Assembly: GCF_007830515.1 (NCBI RefSeq)
Contig: NZ_VLKT01000016.1
Location: forward strand, 62,001 to 126,000
Direction of reading: 5' to 3'
Source: Mesorhizobium tianshanense
GTDB taxonomy: Bacteria > Pseudomonadota > Alphaproteobacteria > Rhizobiales > Rhizobiaceae
Length of the DNA: 64,000 nucleotides
Made by a program: the position numbers and the translations under genes. The notes below the pieces were generated by a model. That model saw only the letters and a list, made by a program, of their open reading frames with translations. It did not search any database and had not been told where the DNA came from. This document shows, in pieces, positions 7,326 to 15,745 of this stretch (position 1 is the stretch's first letter; every line of letters starts with the position of its first letter).

Positions 7326-9101
7326 TTAAGTAACCGGCGCGTTCGGCTCTGCCCCGCCTTCCATCACCTCTTCCACAATCCCACGGGCGATCTCGCGCTC
7401 ACCCATGATCACCGTATCGGCTCCGAGCCCCTTGAGATGCTCGACCTCGGCATCGGAATGGGCGCGGGCGATGACGTTGATCTTCGGGTTGGCGGTGCGG
7501 GCGCGCAGCACGATCTGCCCCGCCTCGAAGGCGTTGGGAATGGCCAGAATCAGCCGCTTGGCGCCCTCGGGATTGGCTGCGGCGAACACCTCGCCGTTCG
7601 CGGCGTTGCCGGACACGGTTTCGATTCCGTCGGCCTTGAGCTTCGCCAGCGTCTTGTCGGCATCCTCGATGACGAGGAAGGGCAGAGCGGCCTCCTTCAA
7701 CGACGCGCCGACGAGGCTGCCGACACGGCCATAGCCGATCAGGATGGTGTGGCCGGTGAGCGTTGTCCTGGGAAGTGGGCCGTTCTCTTTCACTGGTGCC
7801 GCAACCGAAGCCAGTTGACCTGGCTCCGTCGCGGGGCCGATCGGCTTTGCCTCGTCGAGCGACGCCGTCTTGCCGGCGCGCCTTTCCAGCGGCGGTTTCA
7901 TCCAGTCAACGGCAAAGAACATCAGCGGGTTGAGGACGATCGACAGGATAGCACCGGCGAGGATGAGGTCGCGTCCTTGTTCGGGCAGCAGCTTCAGCCC
8001 GACGCCGAGTTCGGCCAGGATGAACGAGAATTCGCCGATCTGGCGAGGCTTGCCGAAATCATCAACGCGGTCGCGATCGGATAGCGGAAGGCGACGACGA
8101 TGACGAAGGGCGCCAGCGACTTGCCGATGACGATGATGGCCAGCGTCGCCAGGACCGGCCAACCATTGCTGATCAGGCTGAAGGGGTCGAACAGCATGCC
8201 AACCGAGACGAAGAACAGCACGGAAAAGGCGTTGCGCAGCGGCAGCGATTCCTCGGCCGCCCGGTGGCTGAGTTCGGATTCGCTCATGATCATGCCGGCG
8301 AAGAAAGCGCCCAGCGCCAGCGAGACGCCGAACAGCTTGGCCGCGCCGAAGGCGACGCCGAGCGCGATGGCGAGCACGGCCAGCCGGAACAATTCACGCG
8401 ATCCAGTGTGGGCGACGTAGTGCAGGATCCAGGGGATGACACGGCGGCCGACCACCAGCATGACGACGACAAAGGCCGCGACCTTGGCTAGCGTGATGCC
8501 GATGACACCCCAAACGCCGTAGCTCGCCGGCAGCGACAACAGGCCGCTGGAGTGGCCTCCACCTGCTCCTGACCACCCAGCACACCGGCCAGGCCGGCAG
8601 CAATACCAGCGCCAGCACCATGGCCAGATCCTCGACGATCAGCCAGCCGACGGCGATGCGGCCACGCTCGGTTTCGATCAGCCGCCGCTTCTGCAGCGCG
8701 CGCAACAGCACCACGGTCGAGGCGACGGGAAGCGCCAGCCCGAACACCAGCCCCGCGCCCATCGACCAGCCGAGCATCCAGGCAAGGCCGGCGCCGAGCG
8801 CCGTTGCGAAGCCGATCTGCGCGACCGCGCCGGGCACGGCGATGGCGCGGACCGACAACAGATCCTTCAACGAGAAATGCAGGCCGACGCCGAACATCAG
8901 CAGGATCACGCCGATCTCGGCCAGTTCAGTGGCGAGGCCGGCATCGGCGACGAAGCCCGGCGTGTTCGGCGCGACCAGAACGCCGGCGATGAGGTAGCCG
9001 ACCAGTGGCGGGATGCGGAAGCGATTGGCAATTGCGCCGAAGACGAAAGCCAGCCCCAAACCGGCGACGATGGTGGCGATAAGGGGCGTGTCGTGCGACA
9101 T
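7326..9101 (-). pseudogene. ybaL: YbaL/KefB-type CPA2 cation:proton antiporter, broken by three frameshifts
   Basis: Pieces of one protein lie in order in shifted frames. From ATG at 9101 the Na+/H+ exchanger domain reads in one frame (RFRIPPLVGYLIAGVLVAPN ... IVEDLAMVLALVLLPA). The middle part from SLPASYGVWG to MISASLA is in a second frame. The end, from IGEFSFILAELGVGL through the TrkA-N domain (HTILIGYGRVGSLVG ... MGEREIARGIVEE), is back in the first. Loss of one base near 8591 (GCCCTG to GCCTG, minus strand), one near 8563 (GGG to GG) and one near 8042 (CCC to CC) explains all shifts and restores a normal ~590-residue antiporter similar to E. coli YbaL. As given, translation would stop at 8394. 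It is either a real recent pseudogene or a cluster of sequencing errors in short G/C runs. Confidence 0.88.
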
Positions 9102-9285
9102 GGTCCATGGAGCGCCTTTCAAAATCACGATGTCGGATATGCGCCGCCAAAAGAGCCGTCGCGTTGGCAATGGGGGCTCGGGTAGCCGCGAGGCAACCCG
9201 CAATGCCAAGAAATCGATGACAAAGATGGCAGGAGGCGAGCCGCCTCGGGGCTGGCAATGGGTATTGCGCGCCTGGTGCGTGCTA

Positions 9286-9735
9286 TCAGGCCGCCTGCAG
9301 CAAGTTTTCGATGTCGACGATGGTGTGGTTGGTCAGCGTCTTCGGAATTTCCAGGGTGATTTTCTCGGCAACTTCCTTGTGCAGTTTTCTGCGGATCTCG
9401 CCAAGCACTTGCGGTGGCGCGATCAGCACCATCTCCTTGAAGGCGCCGCGATGCGCGAGCTTGTACAGCCGCTCGGCAATTTCGTCGGCGAAACGCTCTT
9501 TGCCGAGACGATGCCAGTCAGTGTCCTCGACTGCGCTGCGGTGGATGGAAGGGCCGTCGCTGTAGCGGCCGGGGCGGTCCGAGCCTTGCTCTCGCGTCGC
9601 CGGGTTCACCTGCTCCATCTCCTGCACGACCTGAAGGTCGGGATATTGCGTGTCCCCACGGTTTTCGAGGAATAGCGCTTTCTCGCCGTCGGCCACCACG
9701 ATCCACAGTCCACGTTTCAGCTTGAGATTGTTCAC
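9286..9735 (-). CDS. Host attachment protein family (baeRF-like, 149 aa)
   Basis: The protein matches the family annotated as host attachment protein, first named for a plant-attachment phenotype in Agrobacterium and related to release-factor-like eRF1 domains. It starts WIVVADGEKALFLENRGD and has a central polar loop and a C-terminal half with LAHRGAFKEMVLIAPPQVLG. The start chosen is GTG at 9735, with GGAG 7 bases upstream. The longer frame to 9867 adds residues that are not conserved in character. It is cytosolic, with no signal peptide. It is transcribed divergently from the sulfur operon and downstream of nothing obvious; its role is not established by context. Confidence 0.75.
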   Translation of the reverse strand: MNNLKLKRGLWIVVADGEKALFLENRGDTQYPDLQVVQEMEQVNPATREQGSDRPGRYSDGPSIHRSAVEDTDWHRLGKERFADEIAERLYKLAHRGAFKEMVLIAPPQVLGEIRRKLHKEVAEKITLEIPKTLTNHTIVDIENLLQAA

Positions 9736-10180
9736 GGAGCGCTCCTTTTTCCTGATTTTCTTCATGGTTTCCGGGCCCATCCCAGGAGCCGTTGCCGCAG
9801 CCGAACAGCCAGGCTCGGGTTCGCATGGCAAACGCGCGCCGAGGCAGGAATGTTCCGGTGACGACAAGAACAGCGAGCAAGCCAGCCAACTAACCGGGGA
9901 TGACGGTGTTCAGTGCATGGTAGCTTTAATCTACTAGATTAGTAGAATTTAGAAAAAAGTGTTTTGTGATACACCTCGATTGCCGCTAGAACGGCCGCAG
10001 ATTAAGGCCCGCAACAGCGGCTTGGGTCCGCTCCACTCGTGGGTGTGGAATTTTTTTCTCCTGCCTCTGGTGCTTGGGGAAAAGCGATTGCTTCGCACGA
10101 AGCGATGCGCGAGTGCGTTCCTTCTGCTTTTTCGCGCTAGCGCGTAGAACCGACAGCGTACTTTAGGATTCCGCTCGCCC
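9736..10180. other. 445-base intergenic region upstream of the sulfur operon
   Basis: This divergent spacer holds no convincing gene. It contains the TCTACTA/TAGTAGA palindrome at 9930-9946 inside an AT-rich patch (9925-9965) that probably includes the operon promoter. A long leader of about 200 bases follows before cysG. No recognised riboswitch was identified in the leader. Confidence 0.6.
9930..9946. promoter_or_regulatory. TCTACTA-GAT-TAGTAGA palindrome, candidate operator of the cys operon
   Basis: Perfect 7-base arms with a 3-base centre lie in the most AT-rich part of the spacer, about 235 bases before cysG and 195 before the divergent gene. The size and symmetry fit a dimeric winged-helix repressor, for example of the Rrf2 type that controls cysteine or Fe-S genes in many bacteria. 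The regulator is not identified. Confidence 0.4.
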
Positions 10181-11629
10181 ATGCCGCAGGCTACCTCCAA
10201 GCTCAACGCCTTTCCCGTCTTCATGCGGGTCGAGGGCGAAGCCGTGGCCATCGTCGGCGGCGGCCAGGAGGCACTGGCCAAGGCGCGGCTGATTGGCCAG
10301 TCGAGTGCTGTGCTGCGCATCATCACCGATGCCGCCGAGGCCGAGTTGCTGGCCTTCATCGCCGCGAATGGCGCCATTCACATCGCTGCCGCCTACGACG
10401 CCGCGCATCTCGAAGGTGCCGTAATGGTGTTTGCCGCCAGCGGCGATGAGGCGCTCGACCGCCGCGTTGCCGAGGATGCGCGTCGGCTGGGTATTCCGGT
10501 CAATGCCGTCGACCGGCCGGACCTGTGCGATTTCTTCACCCCGGCGCTGGTCAACCGCGCGCCGGTCGCCATTGCCGTCGGCACGGAAGGGGCCGGCCCG
10601 GTGCTTGCCCAGATGCTGCGCGGCAAGATCGACCGCATGCTGTCGCCGTCGCTCGGGCCGCTTGCTTCGCTTGCCGCGTCGTTGCGCGGTGCCGAGAGAT
10701 TGCTGCCGAAAGGCAATGCCCGGCGACGCTTCTGGAGCGACTTCTTCGGCGGCGCACCGGCCCGCGCCATGGAGGCCGGCCAGCTTTCGCAGGCGCATGA
10801 TGCCGCCGTCGACCTGTTGCTCTCGAATGCGCCGTCGTCGGGCCACATTGCCCTGGTGGGGGCAGGCCCGGGCGCCGAGGACCTGCTGACGCTGCGCGCC
10901 CACCGCCTGCTGATGGAAGCCGATGTCATCGTCCATGACGCGCTGGTGCCGGAGGCGATCGTCGCCATGGGCCGCCGCGACGCCGAGCGTCTGCCGGTCG
11001 GCAAGCGCAAGGGCTGCCACACCAAGAGCCAGGCCGAGATCAACGCGCTGCTGATCGAACTCGGCCGTGACGGCAAGCGCGTCGTGCGGCTGAAGTCCGG
11101 CGATCCGCTGGTGTTCGGGCGCGCGGGCGAGGAAATGGCAGCGCTCCGCGACGCCGGCATCGCTTATGAGGTGGTTCCGGGCGTCACTGCGGCCTTCGCC
11201 GCCGCCGCCGATTTCGAGCTGCCGCTGACGCTGCGCGGCGTGTCGTCGTCGATGGTGTTCACCACCGGGCACGACCTCAAGGGAAATTCGCTGCCCGACT
11301 GGGCCAAGCTCGCCATTTCCGGCGCCACGGTCGCCGTCTATATGGGCCGCTCGGTCGCGGCCGAGGTTGCCGGCCGGCTGATCGAGGCGGGCCTGTCGCC
11401 GGATACGGCGGTCGCCGTGGTCGAGAATGCCAGCCTTGCCAACCGCCGCCGTTTCCACGGCACGCTCGCCGACCTGCCGTCGCTGGAGGTCCGCGCCGAC
11501 CTTGCCGGCCCGGTCATGACGATCATCGGCGATGCAGTCGCCGGCGCCAACTTTGAACGTTCCGAGCCGCTCGCGGCACACAGGCATGAAGGCGCGGCCC
11601 AAACAGCCGCCGAAGGAGCCAAACGATGA
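10181..11629 (+). CDS. cysG: Siroheme synthase CysG (trifunctional)
   Basis: CysG makes siroheme from uroporphyrinogen III, the prosthetic group of the sulfite reductase encoded downstream. The N-terminal ~110 residues form the precorrin-2 dehydrogenase/ferrochelatase fold (VAIVGGGQEALAKARL). A linker helical domain follows. From residue ~225 comes the SAM uroporphyrinogen methyltransferase, with GHIALVGAGPGAEDLLTLRA, the LKSGDPLVFGRAGEE loop and VVPGVTAA. At 482 residues it is slightly longer than the E. coli enzyme because of a C-terminal tail. Its stop overlaps the next start as ATGA, so it leads a tightly coupled operon. Confidence 0.93.
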   Translation: MPQATSKLNAFPVFMRVEGEAVAIVGGGQEALAKARLIGQSSAVLRIITDAAEAELLAFIAANGAIHIAAAYDAAHLEGAVMVFAASGDEALDRRVAEDARRLGIPVNAVDRPDLCDFFTPALVNRAPVAIAVGTEGAGPVLAQMLRGKIDRMLSPSLGPLASLAASLRGAERLLPKGNARRRFWSDFFGGAPARAMEAGQLSQAHDAAVDLLLSNAPSSGHIALVGAGPGAEDLLTLRAHRLLMEADVIVHDALVPEAIVAMGRRDAERLPVGKRKGCHTKSQAEINALLIELGRDGKRVVRLKSGDPLVFGRAGEEMAALRDAGIAYEVVPGVTAAFAAAADFELPLTLRGVSSSMVFTTGHDLKGNSLPDWAKLAISGATVAVYMGRSVAAEVAGRLIEAGLSPDTAVAVVENASLANRRRFHGTLADLPSLEVRADLAGPVMTIIGDAVAGANFERSEPLAAHRHEGAAQTAAEGAKR

Positions 11630-11931
11630 AAGTTCTGACCGCAAACCGCCTCGCCGACGGCGAAGCCGTCTGGTACGCCAATGGCGGCTGGGCCGAGATC
11701 ATCGACAATGCCGATCTCGCCGACGACAAGGCGGCCGAAGACCGGCTGGAGGCGATCGGCGCCACGGCCCTTGCTAACAATGAAGTGGTCGACGTCAATC
11801 TGATCGACGTGACTGTCGCCAATGGTGTGGTCGTTCCGGTTCGTCTGCGTGAAAAGATCCGGGCCGCCGGCCCCACCAACCGCAACGACCTGGGCAAGCA
11901 GGCCCGCCCGGAAGCTGCCCGGGCGGCGTAG
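11626..11931 (+). CDS. DUF2849 protein of the sulfite reduction operon
   Basis: A small soluble protein (101 aa) of the DUF2849 family, which in alphaproteobacteria sits between cysG and cysI. The fold begins KVLTANRLADGEAVWYANGG and ends in a basic tail. Its start ATG overlaps the cysG stop by 4 bases. It may help siroheme transfer or reductase assembly, inferred only from constant gene order. No catalytic motif is seen. Confidence 0.85.
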   Translation: MKVLTANRLADGEAVWYANGGWAEIIDNADLADDKAAEDRLEAIGATALANNEVVDVNLIDVTVANGVVVPVRLREKIRAAGPTNRNDLGKQARPEAARAA

Positions 11932-11978
11932 ATCGCGACATTGATTTAAGCGGGGGGACGCGCCCGGAAAGACCAGAC

Positions 11979-13649
11979 ATGTACCGTTACGATGAGTTCG
12001 ATCACGATTTTGTCCAGGCCCGCGTCGCCGAGTTCAGCGATCAGGTCGCGCGGCGGCTTGCCGGCGAGATCACCGAGGATCAGTTCCGGCCGCTGAGACT
12101 GATGAACGGCGTCTACCTGCAGCTCCACGCCTATATGCTGCGCATCGCGGTGCCTTACGGCACGCTGAACAGCAAGCAGTTGCGCATGCTCGGCCACATC
12201 GCCCGCAAATACGACAAGGGCTATGGCCATTTCACGACGCGCCAGAACATCCAGTTCAACTGGCCGGCGCTGTCGGATATCCCGGCGATCCTGGCCGACC
12301 TGGCAAGTGTGGAAATGCACGCCATCCAGACCAGCGGCAACTGCATCCGCAACGTCACCGCCGACCACTTTGCCGGTGCCGCCGCCGACGAGGTCGCCGA
12401 CCCGCGCCCCTATGCGGAAATCCTGCGTCAATGGTCGTCGGTGCATCCGGAATTCTCGTTCCTGCCGAGAAAATTCAAAATCGCGGTGACCGGCGCCGAG
12501 CGCGACCGCGCCGCCATTCAGACGCATGACATCGGCCTGCACTTGAAGAAGAACGCGGCCGGCGAACTCGGTTTCGCCGTCTATGTCGGCGGCGGCCAGG
12601 GCCGTACGCCGATGATCGCCAAGAAGATACGCGACTTCCTGCCCGAGGCCGATCTTCTGTCCTACTGCACGGCGATCCTGCGCGTTTACAACCTCTACGG
12701 CCGCCGCGACAACAAATACAAGGCGCGCATCAAGATCCTCGTCCACGAGACCGGCGTCGAGGAGATCACTCGCCAGGTCGAGGCCGAATGGCAGGAACTG
12801 AAGGATGCGGATCTGAAGCTGCCGGAAGCCGACATCCGCGCCATCGATGCCTACTTCGCGCCGCCGGCGCTGGTCGAACGGCCGGAAGGCGACGAAGCGG
12901 TCAAGCTTGCCCGCCTCGATTCGAAGCGTTTTTCGGAATGGCTCGACCAGAACGTGGTGACCCATCGCCATCCCGATTATGCCGCCGTGACCATCTCGCT
13001 CAAGGGCATTGGCGAAGCGCCGGGCGATGCCTCCGACAGCCAGATGGAAGCAGTCGCCGACCTTGCCGAAAAATATGCCTTCGACGAGTTGCGCGTCAGC
13101 CATGAACAGAATCTGATCCTGCCGCATGTCGCGCGTGCCGACCTCAAGGCGGTCTATGACGCTCTGGTCGACATCGGATTGGCGACGGCCAATTCAAACC
13201 TGATCACCGACATCATCTCATGCCCCGGCCTCGACTATTGCGCGCTGGCCACGGCGCGCTCCATTCCGGTGGCGCAGGAAATCTCGAACCGCTTCGCTTC
13301 GCTCGAGCGCCAGCGCGAGATCGGCGAATTGAAGCTGAAGATCTCCGGCTGCATCAACGCCTGCGGCCATCACCACGTCGGCCATATCGGTATCCTCGGC
13401 GTCGAGAAGAAGGGCGCCGAACTCTATCAGGTCACGCTTGGCGGCTCGGCCGACGAGAACACCTCGGTCGGCGAGATCATCGGCCGCGGCTTCAGCTCGG
13501 AAGAGATCACCGATGCCATCGAGCAGATTGTCGAGACCTATCTCGGCCTTCGGCTCGACAGAAACGAAAAATTCATCGACGCCTACCGCCGTGTCGGTCC
13601 CGCGCCGTTCAAGGAGGCGCTCTATGCTGGCGAAACCAAGGCCGCTTGA
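11979..13649 (+). CDS. cysI: Sulfite (nitrite/sulfite) reductase, siroheme Fe-S hemoprotein
   Basis: This enzyme reduces sulfite to sulfide in assimilatory sulfate reduction. It has two ferredoxin-like half domains and two siroheme domains. The Fe4S4-siroheme cysteines are in SCPGLDYCALA and SGCINACGHHH (roughly residues 414-462). The substrate-side basic stretch HFTTRQNIQFNW and TSGNCIRNV are typical. At 556 residues it is the standard alphaproteobacterial form. No flavoprotein subunit gene (cysJ) is nearby, so electrons probably come from ferredoxin. Its end overlaps the cysH start by 26 bases. Confidence 0.94.
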   Translation: MYRYDEFDHDFVQARVAEFSDQVARRLAGEITEDQFRPLRLMNGVYLQLHAYMLRIAVPYGTLNSKQLRMLGHIARKYDKGYGHFTTRQNIQFNWPALSDIPAILADLASVEMHAIQTSGNCIRNVTADHFAGAAADEVADPRPYAEILRQWSSVHPEFSFLPRKFKIAVTGAERDRAAIQTHDIGLHLKKNAAGELGFAVYVGGGQGRTPMIAKKIRDFLPEADLLSYCTAILRVYNLYGRRDNKYKARIKILVHETGVEEITRQVEAEWQELKDADLKLPEADIRAIDAYFAPPALVERPEGDEAVKLARLDSKRFSEWLDQNVVTHRHPDYAAVTISLKGIGEAPGDASDSQMEAVADLAEKYAFDELRVSHEQNLILPHVARADLKAVYDALVDIGLATANSNLITDIISCPGLDYCALATARSIPVAQEISNRFASLERQREIGELKLKISGCINACGHHHVGHIGILGVEKKGAELYQVTLGGSADENTSVGEIIGRGFSSEEITDAIEQIVETYLGLRLDRNEKFIDAYRRVGPAPFKEALYAGETKAA

Positions 13650-14388
13650 CCGTATCGTCGACGTCGAGGCCGGCGTTGCCGCCGAAGCGGCGGGGCTCGA
13701 TGCGCTCTATGGTCATCTGAAGCCGCTGGAGATCATCGAGCGGTCGGCCCGGGAATTCTTTCACGATGAAATCGCCGCGGTTTCGTCCTTCGGCGCGGAT
13801 TCGGCGGTGCTGCTGCACATGATCGCCAAGATCGACCGGACGCTGCCGGTAATCTTCCTTGACACCGGCAAGCATTTCGAGGAGACGCTCGGCTATCGCG
13901 ACGCGCTCGTCGCCGATTTCGGGCTAACTGATATCCGGGTGATCACGCCCGACGAGGCGGCTCTCGAACGGATCGATCCGACCGGCAATCTGAACGAGAC
14001 CGACACCGACGCCTGCTGCGATGTCCGCAAGGTCGAGCCGCTGGCGCGCGGCGTCGAGCCGTTCCGCGCCTGGTTTACCGGCCGCAAGCGCTTCCAGGCC
14101 TCGACGCGGGCAGCGCTCCCGGTGTTCGAGGCGGTCGGCTCGCGCATCCGCATCAATCCGCTGGCGCATTGGACGACCGCCGACCAGGCCAACTACATGC
14201 GCGCGCATGCGCTGCGTGAAAATCCGCTGGTCGCTTATGGCTATCTGTCGATCGGCTGCTTTCCGTGCACGCAGCCGGTGCAGCCGGGCGAGGACGCGCG
14301 CAGCGGCCGCTGGGCGGGGCATGCCAAGACCGAGTGCGGCATCCATCTGTCGGGACTGGAGAAGTCGCTGACCGACGCATCGCTTTAG
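13624..14388 (+). CDS. cysH: Phosphoadenylyl/adenylyl-sulfate reductase CysH (APS-type)
   Basis: CysH reduces activated sulfate to sulfite, the step just before CysI. The nucleotide-binding loop is SSFGADSAVLLH (PP-loop ATPase-like). Cysteine pairs DACCDV (~129-130) and GCFPC (~210-213) mark the 4Fe-4S APS-reductase subtype rather than the cluster-free PAPS enzyme. The catalytic cysteine is in TECGIHL near the C-terminus. The ATG at 13624 is chosen; the frame is open further upstream inside cysI, but 254 residues is the normal size. The start inside cysI suggests coupled translation. Confidence 0.92.
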   Translation: MLAKPRPLDRIVDVEAGVAAEAAGLDALYGHLKPLEIIERSAREFFHDEIAAVSSFGADSAVLLHMIAKIDRTLPVIFLDTGKHFEETLGYRDALVADFGLTDIRVITPDEAALERIDPTGNLNETDTDACCDVRKVEPLARGVEPFRAWFTGRKRFQASTRAALPVFEAVGSRIRINPLAHWTTADQANYMRAHALRENPLVAYGYLSIGCFPCTQPVQPGEDARSGRWAGHAKTECGIHLSGLEKSLTDASL

Positions 14389-14399
14389 GAATCTTTTTG

Positions 14400-14936
14400 A
14401 TGACAGAACTGACGCCGGAGATTGCCACCCGCCTCTGGACCCCGACGGGCTTTCGCGAGGACGAGTGGACCCATGCCGAAAGTGCCGATGCGCTGTCCGG
14501 CAATGGCCGTTTCATCCTGCCGCTGCAGGCGTTTCTCGACCTCGACCCGGCGGTCCGCCGGTCGGCGAAGGAACGTCTTGGCGTGCTGCTTCAGCCCGGC
14601 GACCAGCTTGAAAAGATCGCAGACCTGCTCGACCAGGTATCGTTGGTGGCGTTGGCCTTCCCGGCCTTCAGTGACGGCCGTTCCTTCTCCAAGGGTGAAC
14701 TGCTGCGCAGCCGCCATCATTTCGAAGGCGCGATCCGCGCCACCGGGCAGGTTCTGGTCGACCAGTTGCCGCATATGCTGCGTCTCGGCTTCGACGAGTT
14801 CGAAGTGTCGCATCCGGTGCTTTTGAGACGGCTCGAGGAAGGCCGCATCGGCGGTCTGCCGCTCTCCTATCAGCCGACCGTGAAGCCGGAGGCTAAGGGC
14901 CTCAAATATTCCTGGCGGCGGGTGCGCGCCAGCTGA
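14400..14936 (+). CDS. DUF934 protein of the sulfur operon (178 aa)
   Basis: DUF934 proteins follow cysH/cysI in proteobacteria and are often labelled oxidoreductase-associated. The conserved core reads LLQPGDQLEKIADLLDQVSL, FSDGRSFSKGELLRSRH and DQLPHMLRLGFDEFEV. It starts 11 bases after cysH. No cofactor motif is visible. A role supporting sulfite reduction is inferred from constant linkage. It is the last gene before a strong terminator. Confidence 0.85.
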   Translation: MTELTPEIATRLWTPTGFREDEWTHAESADALSGNGRFILPLQAFLDLDPAVRRSAKERLGVLLQPGDQLEKIADLLDQVSLVALAFPAFSDGRSFSKGELLRSRHHFEGAIRATGQVLVDQLPHMLRLGFDEFEVSHPVLLRRLEEGRIGGLPLSYQPTVKPEAKGLKYSWRRVRAS

Positions 14937-14957
14937 TCGCCTCCACGGAGCAGATCG

Positions 14958-15000
14958 CCGAATCTGGTCGGACCAATTTCCAGATTCGGTCTTTTATTTT
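14958..15000 (+). terminator. Rho-independent terminator of the cys operon
   Basis: CCGAATCTGG (14958-14967) and CCAGATTCGG (14980-14989) form a perfect 10-pair stem with a 12-base loop, followed by TCTTTTATTTT. It lies 22 bases after the DUF934 stop. Confidence 0.85.
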
Positions 15001-15027
15001 CACCGTCCCGCCCTTAGGATAGGCGTA

Positions 15028-15048
15028 TTATTTCGCGATCCGAAATAA
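15028..15048. promoter_or_regulatory. TTATTTCG-N5-CGAAATAA operator-like palindrome
   Basis: Perfect 8-base inverted arms surround CGATC, 28 bases upstream of the DJ-1/PfpI start and just before its GGGAGG ribosome site. This is where a repressor dimer would sit on the promoter or the first transcribed bases. The regulator is unknown. Confidence 0.45.
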
Positions 15049-15075
15049 ATATCGCCACCAAGGGAGGAACCGGGA

Positions 15076-15696
15076 ATGGCTGGTAAGAAGATATTGATGC
15101 TCGTTGGCGAGTTCAGCGAGGAATACGAGATTTTCGTCTTTGAACAGGCCATGCATGCGGTTGGTCACACTGTCCATGTCGTGTGTCCCGACAAGAAGGC
15201 GGGCGACATCCTGAGGACCTCGCTTCACGACTTCGAGGGCCACCAGACCTATACGGAAAAGCTTGGCCACGACTACATCCTCAACAAGACCTTTTCCGAG
15301 GTGAACCCGGCCGAGTACGATGCCGTCTATGCGGCGGGCGGACGCGGGCCGGAATACATCCGTATCGATAAGCGCGTGCAGGCGCTGGTGCGGCATTTCC
15401 ACGAAACCGGCAAGCCGATCTTCACCATCTGCCACGGTGCGCAGATTCTGATCGCGGTCGACGGTGTCGTGCGTGGCAGGGAAGTCGCGGCGCTCCAGTA
15501 TTGCGAGCCGGAAGTCACGCTGGCCGGCGGCACCTACATCGATGTCTCACCGACCGGCGCCCATGTCGACGGCAACCTGGTGTCGGCCAAGGGCTGGCCG
15601 GGCCTTGCCGCCTTCATGCGCGAATGCCTGAAAGTGCTCGGCACCGAGATCCAGCACGGCGAGATCCTGATGCGTGACGAACGCAAGGCGGCTTGA
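15076..15696 (+). CDS. DJ-1/PfpI family protein
   Basis: A glutamine-amidotransferase-like fold of 206 residues. The nucleophile elbow is TICHGAQIL with C119, and the general base region is near GEFSEEYEIFVFE at the N-terminus. Members act as proteases, glyoxalases/deglycases or stress chaperones; the sequence does not tell which. GGGAGG lies 9 bases before the ATG. It is a single-gene unit: a terminator precedes it, an operator-like palindrome lies in its leader, and its own terminator follows. Confidence 0.9.
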   Translation: MAGKKILMLVGEFSEEYEIFVFEQAMHAVGHTVHVVCPDKKAGDILRTSLHDFEGHQTYTEKLGHDYILNKTFSEVNPAEYDAVYAAGGRGPEYIRIDKRVQALVRHFHETGKPIFTICHGAQILIAVDGVVRGREVAALQYCEPEVTLAGGTYIDVSPTGAHVDGNLVSAKGWPGLAAFMRECLKVLGTEIQHGEILMRDERKAA

Positions 15697-15711
15697 GCCA
15701 CGCCTTGCAAG

Positions 15712-15745
15712 CACCGCCGCACCTGTGGTGCGGCGGGGTGTTTTT
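15712..15745 (+). terminator. Terminator between pfpI and the convergent desaturase gene
   Basis: CACCGCCGCAC and GTGCGGCGGGGTG form a GC-rich stem with a short loop and are followed by TTTTT. The T-run touches the stop of the convergent desaturase gene. Confidence 0.8.

Noticed and set aside
10163..11644. 493-residue minus-strand frame over cysG
   Set aside because: Antisense shadow; cysG is complete and part of a conserved operon.
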